Of a stretch of 7,483 nucleotides of DNA, positions 1 to 6,065 are shown piece after piece. The stretch lies in contig JAHIOG010000429.1 in the NCBI GenBank assembly GCA_018895675.1, positions 1-7,483 of the forward strand, given 5' to 3'. A model generated the notes under the pieces. It did no database searches and had not been told where the DNA came from. It saw nothing but the letters and a program-made list of their open reading frames with translations. Position 1 is the first letter of the stretch. Every line of letters begins with the position of its first letter. Source of the DNA: a bacterium (lineage in GTDB: Bacteria; Fidelibacterota; UBA2242). A program made the translations under genes and the position numbers.

Positions 1-2
1 CA

Positions 3-218
3 ACCTACATAATTTATAAGAAATGGAGTATTAAGAGAGTTATCATTACAATTCTTGCGAGTACAAAAAAATCATATTCCTGTGATGAATTACAGATTTT
101 AATAAAAAGTATTACAAATAAGAGTTTTAAACCTGCTAAAATTCGTTATGAAGTTGAGAATGATATTAGAATAACAAAAATGAAAGATGGCTCATATAAG
201 TATAACTCGAGCCACTGA
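3..218 (+). CDS. Hypothetical protein, C-terminal part (5' end outside window)
   Basis: One frame is open from the left edge to a TGA at 216-218, giving 71 residues. I do not recognise the family. The peptide is rich in Lys, Ile and Ser and alternates helix-like stretches (around VIITILAST and ELQILIKSIT) with a short basic C-terminus containing DGSYKYN. That layout is loosely like a small winged-helix domain, but this is only an impression. The DNA is visibly AT-richer than the cpoB and OmpA-like genes at the right end of the window, which fits accessory or transferred DNA. It runs towards the ankyrin gene, and a hairpin at 366-391 sits between the two. Because the reading is short and lies in AT-rich DNA, it could also be a chance open frame; codon-usage or homology evidence is needed to settle that. 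Confidence 0.4.
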   Translation, partial: TYIIYKKWSIKRVIITILASTKKSYSCDELQILIKSITNKSFKPAKIRYEVENDIRITKMKDGSYKYNSSH

Positions 219-312
219 AAACGAACTACTTACTCTTTTAAGTATTGATAATAGACTTAATGTTTTAAAAAATAAGAAGGTCGGAATATTGAGTAATCTG
301 TATACTCATTAA
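187..312 (+). CDS. Possible small ORF, 41 residues, overlapping the preceding gene
   Basis: An ATG at 187 opens a 41-codon frame ending in TAA at 310-312. It overlaps the last 32 bases of the preceding open frame, in a different frame. The product (starting MAHISITRATENELL) has an amphipathic-looking first half and a basic middle (LKNKKVG). No signal peptide, membrane segment or known domain is visible, and no good Shine-Dalgarno sequence precedes the ATG. It may be a translationally coupled small protein, the frameshifted tail of the upstream gene, or noise. Confidence 0.18.
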   Translation: MAHISITRATENELLTLLSIDNRLNVLKNKKVGILSNLYTH

Positions 313-365
313 TATCAAATGTGAATTTCATAGTACATGATTGTTAATGGTATAACGCTAAAAAT

Positions 366-391
366 CAGCCGCGTGTTTTTTGCTTCGGCTG
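366..391. terminator. Bidirectional terminator-like hairpin between convergent genes
   Basis: CAGCCG (366-371) pairs perfectly with CGGCTG (386-391) around a 14-nt loop. On the + strand it is followed by TATTTTTCTGG, and on the - strand by ATTTTTAGCG. The TGA stop of the ankyrin remnant (TCA at 365-367 on +) overlaps the foot of the stem. Its place between two convergent reading frames suits a shared terminator, but a 6-bp stem with a long loop is modest. Confidence 0.4.
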
Positions 392-506
392 TATTTTTCT
401 GGTTTTCATCATCAACTTAATAATAGTTTTCTCTCCCTGCTTTTCAGCTAATGATAATGGAGTAAACCCTTCTGCTTCTATCAATGGCGAAGCTCCATGA
501 TTTAGT

Positions 507-511
507 AAGGT
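507..511 (+). repeat. Target-site duplication, left copy (AAGGT)
   Basis: AAGGT lies directly outside the left inverted repeat and is repeated exactly at 2984-2988 outside the right one. A 5-bp duplication fits a staggered-cut transposition event into the ankyrin gene. Confidence 0.75.
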
Positions 512-535
512 CAGAACTCCTGATCTCAGGCATTA
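512..535 (+). repeat. IS left terminal inverted repeat
   Basis: It begins CAGAACTCCT and matches the reverse complement of 2960-2983 at 21 of 24 positions, with mismatches at positions 11, 18 and 20 from the tip. The first 10 bases are identical at both ends, as expected for the cleaved tips and the transposase-binding region. Confidence 0.85.
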
Positions 536-559
536 GCGCAGTCTTTCCGAGTACTGCGC
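536..559. other. Hairpin just inside the IS left end
   Basis: GCGCAGT (536-542) and ACTGCGC (553-559) form a perfect 7-bp stem with a 10-nt loop, starting at the base after the inverted repeat. Such subterminal structures in insertion sequences can bind transposase or block transcription entering from outside; which applies here is not known. Confidence 0.4.
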
Positions 560-582
560 ATAATAATTTACAACTTATTATA

Positions 583-610
583 TTGCAATAAGTATGTTTT
601 TTATTATATT
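583..610 (+). promoter_or_regulatory. Possible transposase promoter
   Basis: TTGCAA (583-588) and TATATT (605-610) are separated by 16 bp and lie about 110 bp before the transposase start. The surrounding DNA is very AT-rich, so chance matches are likely. It is listed because it is the best -35/-10 pair seen in the leader. Confidence 0.25.
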
Positions 611-720
611 CATCCAGATTCAATTTATACAGAGATTCTGATTATTCAGATCGGATTTATCATTGACCCCATTTTCTAAAATAATCACTCACATAGCTAC
701 ATTAATCAGGGGATTTTATT

Positions 721-2969
721 ATGCCGCAAATGTTGTTGCCCATATTTCCAACAGAAGCCAAATTGATCAACGCCAATATCGCCTTTCGGAAACGAGATGG
801 TCAGGTGTATTATTTCAATGGCCATATGCCCATTTTTACCCATGCTGAGGATGATCTGGCTTCGTTTCGGATGTTCACCAGACAGTTGTATGTTAATGGC
901 AACTGCAGTCAGATGGAACTTGTGAAAGCCTTTGGTGTAAGCAAAAGCAGTGTTAAGCGTGCCGTAAAGAAATATCGAATGGGTGGCCCAGCAGTTTTTT
1001 TTGAAACGTCAGGCGCTAAAGAGACCGCGCGTATTGACGTCGGAAGCGCTTGAGCAAGCCCAGGTCATGTTGAATCAAGGGCTATTAAAGTCAGAAGTAG
1101 CCCACGCTCTGGACATCAAACCGGATACATTTGACAAAGCGATTGGCTCGGGTCCGCTTGAGCGTTCCTGTTCAATTGCCGCCAGCCACATCGACTGTCG
1201 GCAGCGTCAAGAGTGAACGTAGCGTAACTGACAGCCAGGCAGCAATGGGAATGGGTTGTCTACGGGTGTTGGAGCGGGTCGCGGCTTCTCGTGGCCAATT
1301 AACAGAGGCCGCGGTTCGTTTTGAGGCGGCTCGTGATGTAACCAACGGCGGAGTGTTATGTGCGTTACCTGCTTTATTAGCCAATGGATTATTAAAGCAT
1401 GTCAAAGACTACTTTCAGTCCGGCAGCGCCGCCGGACGGTTTTTACGGGCTGCTCCAGATTGTGCTCTTGTTAGGCTTGATGGCCCTTGCTCGGATCAAG
1501 AGCATCGAGCAATTACGTTATACTACACCAGGCGAATGGGGTAAACTGTTAGGATTAGACCGCATTCCAGAGGTTCGCATTCTTCGCGAGAAGGTTAAGT
1601 ATCTGGCTGATGAGGGTCAAATTAGTGCATGGGAAGCAGCCTTATCCCAAGAATGGATGGCGAACGAGTCCGAGTCGGCTGGCATGTTGTATGTTGACGG
1701 TCATATGCGGGCGTATTATGGTTCCCAGACGAAGTTACCCCGACGTTACGTGGCTCGGCAGCGACTATGTTTGCGGGGCATGACCGATTACTGGGTCAAC
1801 GATCAGTTGGGTCGTCCGTTTTTTGTCATCAGCACCCCGTTTACGTCGGGACTGCTGGCGATGTTGCGTAACGAGATTGTGCCTCGCTTGTTGAACGATG
1901 TGCCGGGGCAGCCATCCGCCGAGCAATTGGAAACAAATCCCTATTGGCATCGTTTTGTGCTCATCTTTGACCGGGAAGGATACAGTCCGATTTACTTTAA
2001 GGAAGTGTGGGACAACCATCGCGTTGCCTGCCAGAGACCTATCATAAATATCCGGGTGAAGATTGGCCGGTAGCGGAATTTAAGGACTATCAAGTGAGTA
2101 TGGCCTGGGGCAATGTAGTTCCGATGAAACTGGCTGAGCGAGGCAGCCGCTTGAGCAACGGTTTGTGGGTGCGTGAGATTCGTCGACAGACCCAGAGCGG
2201 TCACCAAACATCCGTGATTAGCACTGATTATATTTCTGAATTGACCATGATTGCGGCGCATATGTTTGGCCGATGGTCTCAGGAAAACTTCTTCAAATAC
2301 ATGATGAAACACTTTGATATTGATAAAGTTATCAGCTATCAGACCGAAGCCGTAGATGAGACCAAAAAGGTCGTTAACCCGCAGTGGCGAAAACTGGACA
2401 GCCAGGCTCGTAGTAAGGCTGCGAAACTCAGTCGTAAAAAACTTGAATTTGCCAATATTAGCCTCAAACAAAGCCTGAATGACGCCAATATGGCCGAATT
2501 TGAAGTAAAAAAAAGTAGCCTGAGAGAGGAAATTCAATGGCTGGAAACCGAACTGGACGAACTCAAGGAACAACGAAAAAACATGGCAAAACATCTCAGC
2601 CTGACCGAACTACCCCCATCTGAGCGCTTTAAACAGTTTTCGCCAACCCGAAAACAGTTCATTGACACCATCAAAATGATTGCTTATCGGGCTGAAACAG
2701 CCATGGCGTTGATACTACGAGATGTGTTGGCCCGGACCGACGATGCCCGCTCGTTGTTGCGACAAATTTATGCTTCTGATGCCGATTTAATCCCAAATGA
2801 AAATGAGCAAACCCTGACGGTTCGGCTACACCATCTAACCAATCACTTATCTGATAATGCTGTTCGATATCTTTTTGATGATTTGAACGCGACTGAAACA
2901 ATTTATCCAGGCACAAATCTGAAAATGATGTTTAAATTGGGTGACATGGGGTCAACTCTTAATCCGTGA
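721..2969 (+). pseudogene. DDE transposase, about 745 codons, broken by four frameshifts
   Basis: The gene starts at ATG 721, 7 bases after AGGGGA (708-713). Frame changes occur near 1000 (at an 8-T run), 1150, 1418 and 2030; the first three each fit one extra base, the last one lost base. Read through them, the protein has a first helix-turn-helix (residues about 57-86, SQMELVKAFGVSKSSVKRAV), a second HTH-like segment (LKSEVAHALDIKPDTFDKAI), and a catalytic core: Asp in YVDGH (1696-1698), Asp in IFDREGYS (1969-1971) and Glu in RWSQENFFKYM (2283-2285). These are the D, D and E expected of an RNase H-fold transposase. A charged coiled coil follows (about 2380-2590), then a helical C-terminal region ending at TGA 2967-2969. 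All three acidic residues survive, so decay looks recent. The wild-type enzyme would bind the IS ends, cut and rejoin DNA. The exact IS family is not assigned. Confidence 0.85.
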
Positions 2970-2983
2970 GATAAGGAGTTCTG
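2960..2983 (-). repeat. IS right terminal inverted repeat
   Basis: Reverse-complemented it begins CAGAACTCCT and matches the left end at 21 of 24 positions. The last codons and the stop of the transposase gene overlap its inner half, an economical arrangement seen in compact insertion sequences. Confidence 0.85.
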
Positions 2984-2988
2984 AAGGT
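2984..2988 (+). repeat. Target-site duplication, right copy (AAGGT)
   Basis: This is an exact repeat of 507-511, directly outside the right inverted repeat. If the boundary is drawn one base further out on each side, only AGG is duplicated, so a 3-bp duplication is the alternative reading. Confidence 0.75.
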
Positions 2989-3220
2989 ATGTACTTATAT
3001 CATATTTACCCATCTCTGCTGCTCTATGAAGCGCTGTAAAACCACGATTGTCTCTAGCATTTAGATCAGCATTATTCGCCAACAGGAAATCTACTACCTT
3101 AACACTATCATTTTGACAGGCATTCATTAGTGGGGTTGCGCCAGACAAGAAATATATTAAAAACCCATTTGCCGGGTGATCTATGTTGTGTGAGTGCAGC
3201 ATGGATCCCCGCCTGACAAT

Positions 3221-3263
3221 CGGGCACAGGGAACCTGCGACCCACGGCTTAAAAGGCCGTTGC
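3221..3263 (-). pseudogene. tRNA-Lys(UUU) remnant: anticodon arm, variable loop and part of T arm
   Basis: On the - strand, ACGGC-CTTTTAA-GCCGT makes a perfect 5-bp anticodon stem with a 7-nt loop; its anticodon is TTT (3251-3253), for lysine. It is followed by GGGTC (variable loop) and GCAGGTTC, the start of a T arm. The T loop seems to lack about four bases before CCTGT, which could pair with GCAGG. No acceptor 5' strand or convincing D arm precedes it, so it cannot be a working tRNA. Pieces like this are often left where elements integrate into or recombine at tRNA genes; that origin is an inference here. Confidence 0.5.
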
Positions 3264-3339
3264 ACACTCGTCGACAAAACCATTTTAAATCCGGTGGTTG
3301 TTCGGTGGTTTTTTTAGTACAATTTGGCCATCAAGCAAC

Positions 3340-3371
3340 AAAAAAGCCCGGCTTAAAAGTCGGGTTTTTTA
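3340..3371. terminator. Strong bidirectional intrinsic terminator
   Basis: An A run, then GCCCGGCTT and AAGTCGGG, then six T (3365-3370) form a long stem: CCCGGCTT (3347-3354) pairs with AAGTCGGG (3357-3364), with one G-T pair, and the flanking A and T runs extend it. On the - strand it begins about 11 bases past the stop of the T9SS-sorted protein at 3382 and should end that transcript; the symmetry means it also works on the + strand. Confidence 0.85.
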
Positions 3372-3381
3372 TGACTATAGC

Positions 3382-4731
3382 TCATTTGATTAACAGACAC
3401 TTCTTTACTTGCTGAAAATCGTCTGTACAAATCTGGTAGAAATAGACGCCGGAGCTGGATCGTGATGCATCCCAGTTTACAGAATAAAATCCAGGTTCTT
3501 GTTTCTGATTCACGAGTCTTTCAACTACCTGACCATTCATATTGTAAATAGTTAGCGTTACAGAAGTTGCTTTCGGAATGTTGTATCGAATGGTTGTTGT
3601 TGGATTGAATGGATTTGGGTAATTCTGTGACAAAGAAAATTCATCCAGTAAATTATTGTTCTCGTCAACACTGGTGGTTCCCGTATAACGGCAAATCCTT
3701 CCATAATCTGCTGTCAGCCACCCACTTTGAGCATCATAAAAATAAATGCTAAAAATTGCATTACCGCCCTCTGGATTTTCAAGAGGGGTTCCTTGAGTTG
3801 CCCAACTTGCGCCCCCATCTGTTGTATGTTGAATAATGGCATAACCATTATCGTTTTTAGAAGATATCCATCCTTTATTTGCATCAAGGAAAAAGACCGT
3901 TTTACTTCGATTATTTGGATTTATTCCACTATTGGTAACAAAGTCCCAATGTGTGCCACCATCAGTAGTTTTTAGAACCTTACCGGCATCGCCAACTACC
4001 CAGCCATTGTTCAAATCCGAGAATTGCATGGCATTGTAACCGCCAGGAGTATTATCAGTAAATTGCTCTGACCAATCTGTTCCGCCGTTTGTAGTATGCA
4101 ATATTTTATAAGGAGGCATATTATATCCACTTGTTCCCGTAGCTAAGAAAGCCCAACCATTGTTGGCATCTACAAAGTAAAAGATACCAGCACCGGTAAA
4201 CGGACTCCAATTATTTCCGCCATCGGTGGTCCGCAAAAAGCTTGCACTTGGTGTGTAAAAATTAAAAACAAGTACCCAACCGTTGTTTTCATCAACAAAC
4301 TGAACTTGTATTCCTACATCACCAACCGTGCTTGAAAGAATTAACTTTTCCCAACTGTCGCCGCCATTGGTAGTTCTATGAATAACGGCACCATGCGGAT
4401 TGTCAAAACCTCCAACTGTATTTATTTTCCAACCATGTGTTTGATTGACCCAGGACATTGATAATGCCGGGTCTGAAGAACTCTCAACAGTATCATTTGG
4501 AAAGGGCGTTACCACAACCCAATTGGCACCGGCATCTGTTGTGTGAAGCAAATCGCCTTTACTGCCGGAAATCCAGCCTTCGGTTGGGCTGACAAACTGG
4601 ACTTTACCAATCATCGCCGCATCCCCAGTGCCTAAGGGATTTGTCTGAAGCGACCAGCTATTTTCAGCTTTCAAAGAATTAAATGTTAATCCAATGATTA
4701 ACATTACGATAAGGATAAATAACTTTTTCAT
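3382..4731 (-). CDS. Secreted seven-bladed YCF48/BNR-like beta-propeller protein with type IX sorting domain
   Basis: The protein has 449 residues. Residues 1-22 are a signal peptide (MKKLFILIVMLIIGL..., cleavage likely after LKA). Seven blades follow, marked by Gly-Trp pairs near residues 52, 100, 151, 192, 243, 287 and 337. Six also carry a TT(D/N)xGxxW motif (e.g. TTDGGNNW, TTDGGTHW), typical of YCF48-like/BNR repeats; the seventh lacks it. Residues about 366-449 form a Por-type C-terminal sorting domain beginning SLSQNYPNPFNPTTTIRY and ending GVYFYQICTDDFQQVKKCLLIK. From family knowledge, such proteins cross the inner membrane by Sec and the outer membrane by the type IX system and end up on the surface or outside. 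The ligand is unknown: no enzyme motif is visible. The start is set by the signal peptide; only a weak purine stretch (AGAAGAAAA) precedes it. The gene is intact, alone, and followed by a strong terminator. Confidence 0.9.
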   Translation of the reverse strand: MKKLFILIVMLIIGLTFNSLKAENSWSLQTNPLGTGDAAMIGKVQFVSPTEGWISGSKGDLLHTTDAGANWVVVTPFPNDTVESSSDPALSMSWVNQTHGWKINTVGGFDNPHGAVIHRTTNGGDSWEKLILSSTVGDVGIQVQFVDENNGWVLVFNFYTPSASFLRTTDGGNNWSPFTGAGIFYFVDANNGWAFLATGTSGYNMPPYKILHTTNGGTDWSEQFTDNTPGGYNAMQFSDLNNGWVVGDAGKVLKTTDGGTHWDFVTNSGINPNNRSKTVFFLDANKGWISSKNDNGYAIIQHTTDGGASWATQGTPLENPEGGNAIFSIYFYDAQSGWLTADYGRICRYTGTTSVDENNNLLDEFSLSQNYPNPFNPTTTIRYNIPKATSVTLTIYNMNGQVVERLVNQKQEPGFYSVNWDASRSSSGVYFYQICTDDFQQVKKCLLIK

Positions 4732-5090
4732 TTTAATTTTCTTCTATTCTACTTAATTAAAGGGCAATTGCCGTAAACGTTTCTCCGCACCTTGCAGCGC
4801 TGGATGGTGGTGTTGAGTGATGTAAATCTAGAGTCAACCCCTGCCATTCGATTTCTTGATGATGCCAATGATTGCATGTATTACTCCTACTCCCATTACG
4901 CTGTAACTATAAGTTTTTGGTCTGCGGATCTAGTGTTGTTTATCCATTTAGGATTTTGCTCTGGAAACAACGTTCTTATCAATAAAACCAGTGTCAAAAA
5001 TGTTCTGTATACTGTAATACTTCTCATCGCAATCTCACTTTTTAGCATTTTGTGTACCTTTTATCATCATTTAAAAAAATAATGTTCTCG
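4732..5090. other. Spacer without a convincing gene
   Basis: This lies between the start of the propeller gene and the terminator of the OmpA-like gene. A perfect 10-bp palindrome, GGCAATTGCC (4763-4772), sits 32 bp before the propeller start and could be an operator. An open + frame from a TTG at 4792 to 5082 (96 codons) ends in a hydrophobic stretch (VLYTVILLIAISLFSIL), but has no ribosome site and no recognisable domain. I regard it as probably spurious. No clear promoter for the propeller gene could be picked. Confidence 0.4.
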
Positions 5091-5134
5091 TTAAGAAAAA
5101 ATCTGTTGGTACAACGGCAGTCATACCAACAGAT
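5091..5134 (-). terminator. Intrinsic terminator of the OmpA-like lipoprotein gene
   Basis: ATCTGTTGGT (5101-5110) and ACCAACAGAT (5125-5134) are perfect 10-bp arms around a 14-nt loop. Read on the - strand, the stem is followed directly by TTTTTCTTAA. It lies about 88 bases past the stop at 5222, so it would end that transcript. Confidence 0.8.
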
Positions 5135-5221
5135 AACAACAGTACTATTCGGTTTTAACCGATCAATGAAACATAAGTCAACTGAATTTGATCAGGATTA
5201 CCTTTTTGATTTCTCATCTTG

Positions 5222-5896
5222 TCACTTATTACGCAGGGCTTTGTCGGGCAGTTGTCTTCCGATGACAATTTCTACCCGCCGGTTTTGCATTCGTCCTTCT
5301 TCGGTGGAATTATCCGCAACCGGATGTATCTCACCATACCCAAGTACCCGCAGACGCCCCGGGGTAGCTTTCGGATGATTTTTGACATGATGTAACACTG
5401 CCAGTGAACGACTGGTTGAAAGTTCCCAGTTTGATCGGTATTTGCCCTCATATTTTTTGGCAATCGGAACATTGTCCGTATGACCTTCAATAAAAATTTC
5501 CCGATCCGGGTATTTGATAATAACGTTCCAGATCCGGTCAAGGATGACTTTACCCTCATCGCTGATCTGGACACTGCCCGATGCAAATAAAATGGCATTT
5601 GTCATTACAATCCGATCGTTTTCAATCCGCAACTTTTTTTCCTTTTCCAGATCCTGTAACGCAGTTTTTAAATCAGTAGTTATCTGATCAGCCTTGGTTT
5701 TTTCCTGCTGGGCTTTCTGTTTCAGGTTCTTGGAAACCTCCTGTTCGCGTTCAGCTAGCTGTTGATATCGGGACACCTCAGATTTTAGCAGCTTTATTTC
5801 ATTGTCTTTTTCCGCCAGTGCATTGTGTGTACTTCCACATGCAGTAAGCAGTAAGCTGATACTTGTCAGAGCTAGCCCTAAAGAAAAAGTTTTCAT
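5222..5896 (-). CDS. OmpA/Pal-like peptidoglycan-binding lipoprotein with coiled coil
   Basis: The protein has 224 residues. The N-terminus is a lipoprotein signal, MKTFSLGLALTSISLLLTAC, with lipobox LTAC and Cys20 as the lipidated residue. A highly charged coiled coil follows (about 27-96), then an OmpA C-terminal domain (about 97-214): FIEGHTDNVPI (135-145), NWELSTSRSLAV (156-167), VLGYGE (184-189) and NRRVEIVI (205-212). By comparison with OmpA, Asp141 and Arg163 should bind the diaminopimelate of peptidoglycan. The protein is thus expected to be anchored in the outer membrane and to hold the cell wall through its C-terminal domain. The coiled coil makes it longer than a usual Pal; GHTDNVPI is also common in MotB-type domains, so Pal identity is likely but not certain. 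I chose the ATG at 5896, not the in-frame TTG at 5947, because of the signal peptide and AAGGAG five bases upstream. It is preceded by a cpoB-like gene about 850 bp away and has its own terminator. Confidence 0.9.
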   Translation of the reverse strand: MKTFSLGLALTSISLLLTACGSTHNALAEKDNEIKLLKSEVSRYQQLAEREQEVSKNLKQKAQQEKTKADQITTDLKTALQDLEKEKKLRIENDRIVMTNAILFASGSVQISDEGKVILDRIWNVIIKYPDREIFIEGHTDNVPIAKKYEGKYRSNWELSTSRSLAVLHHVKNHPKATPGRLRVLGYGEIHPVADNSTEEGRMQNRRVEIVIGRQLPDKALRNK

Positions 5897-5901
5897 CCTA
5901 T

Positions 5902-5907
5902 CTCCTT
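5902..5907 (-). promoter_or_regulatory. Ribosome binding site that fixes the lipoprotein start
   Basis: On the - strand AAGGAG lies 5 bases before the ATG at 5896. It selects this start over the upstream in-frame TTG at 5947, which would add 17 residues ahead of the signal peptide. Confidence 0.8.
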
Positions 5908-6011
5908 TCATAAGATTGGTGAATTGTTTAATAATTCCAGTTCTCAAATCACATTCTGAATCTGATACTTGACAAAAGATATGCCAATTCTCCTATTGAC
6001 GAGAAAAATGA

Positions 6012-6065
6012 ATACAGGATTAATAAATCAGCCCGTTATGTAAAGATTATATACAGGATGTAAAG
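6012..6065 (+). repeat. Two interleaved pairs of short direct repeats
   Basis: ATACAGGAT occurs at 6012-6020 and 6051-6059 (39 bp apart), and ATGTAAAG at 6038-6045 and 6058-6065 (exactly 20 bp apart, about two helical turns). They lie 115-170 bp upstream of the lipoprotein start, where a regulator could bind. Either ATACAGGAT copy could pair with ATCCTGT at 6071-6077. Confidence 0.45.
6046..6051 (-). promoter_or_regulatory. Possible -10 box for the OmpA-like lipoprotein gene
   Basis: On the - strand this is a perfect TATAAT, between the two ATGTAAAG repeats and about 150 bp before the ATG. The -35 position reads only GGATAA or GATAAA, so an activator or a chance match is possible. Confidence 0.3.

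Larger units (their letters stand above)
365..511 (-). pseudogene. Ankyrin-repeat protein, C-terminal fragment cut off by IS insertion
   Basis: Read on the - strand from the IS edge, this gives LLNHGASPLIEAEGFTPLSLAEKQGEKTIIKLMMK and then a basic tail ending in a TGA at 367-365. LLNHGASP is the end of one ankyrin repeat; GFTPLSLAEKQGEKTIIKLM is the next, with the usual G-TPL-A helix signature. The fragment has no start of its own. Its upstream half lies beyond the insertion sequence at 2984-3145: STY from that half plus LLNHGA from this one rebuilds a normal repeat. When the two halves are joined with a single AAGGT, the frame is off by one base, so a 1-nt indel has also occurred. Ankyrin repeats mediate protein-protein contacts; the partner is unknown. 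Confidence 0.8.
512..2983 (+). mobile_element. Insertion sequence, about 2472 bp, with one decayed DDE transposase
   Basis: The element is defined by matching 24-bp ends (512-535 and 2960-2983), a flanking 5-bp direct repeat AAGGT, and the ankyrin gene it splits. It contains a leader of about 210 bp without a gene and then a single large transposase gene, whose stop codon (2967-2969) lies inside the right end. The leader has a hairpin next to the left end and a possible promoter. No passenger genes are present. The size and the one long two-HTH DDE transposase do not match the common short IS families I can name, so I leave the family open. Four frame changes in the transposase suggest this copy can move only if transposase is supplied by another copy. 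Confidence 0.85.
2984..3283 (-). pseudogene. Ankyrin-repeat protein, upstream fragment, truncated at both ends
   Basis: On the - strand the stretch 3145-2989 encodes SGATPLMNACQNDSVKVVDF, LLANNADLNARDNRGF and TALHRAAEMGKYDISTY: the back of one ankyrin repeat, a full one, and the start of the next (note ATPLMNAC, LLANNADLNARD, TALHRAAEMG). At 2984 the frame runs into the insertion sequence and continues as junk. The rest of the gene is at 365-511. The frame stays open upstream to an ATG at 3283, but those about 46 codons do not look like ankyrin sequence and run through a tRNA-like remnant (3221-3263). The true 5' end has therefore probably been lost to an earlier rearrangement near 3145-3150. 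As it stands the gene has no credible start and is not functional. Confidence 0.75.

Noticed and set aside
663..848. 61-codon + frame in the IS leader and transposase start
   Set aside because: It overlaps the transposase N-terminus in another frame, has no ribosome site, and its peptide shows no family features.
1000..1020. Programmed ribosomal frameshifting at the 8-T run in the transposase
   Set aside because: Some IS families use such sites, but here three further frame changes lie downstream, so one programmed shift could not yield a full enzyme. Decay is simpler.
1172..1405. Minus-strand frames inside the transposase (also 1765-2019, 1992-2594 and 2671-2916)
   Set aside because: These are mirror readings of the + strand transposase, whose motifs identify the true strand.
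2903..3283. A single intact 126-residue ankyrin protein
   Set aside because: Its last 27 residues are encoded by the insertion sequence end and its first 46 or so run through a tRNA-like remnant. Only the middle is ankyrin sequence, so it is a chimeric open frame.
3194..3415. 73-codon + frame
   Set aside because: It crosses the tRNA remnant and a strong terminator and has a composition typical of noncoding DNA.
3727..3975. 82-codon + frame
   Set aside because: It lies wholly inside the propeller gene on the opposite strand; a shadow.
4792..5082. 96-codon + frame with a hydrophobic C-terminal stretch
   Set aside because: The TTG start has no ribosome site, there is no domain, and the flanking DNA looks like an ordinary spacer. 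The membrane-like stretch is expected from T-rich DNA. It is mentioned in the spacer entry only.
5052..5378. 108-codon + frame
   Set aside because: It runs through the lipoprotein terminator and the 3' end of the lipoprotein gene on the other strand.
5272..5598. 108-codon - frame in the lipoprotein gene
   Set aside because: It is an alternative frame of the same strand; the OmpA motifs belong to the other frame.
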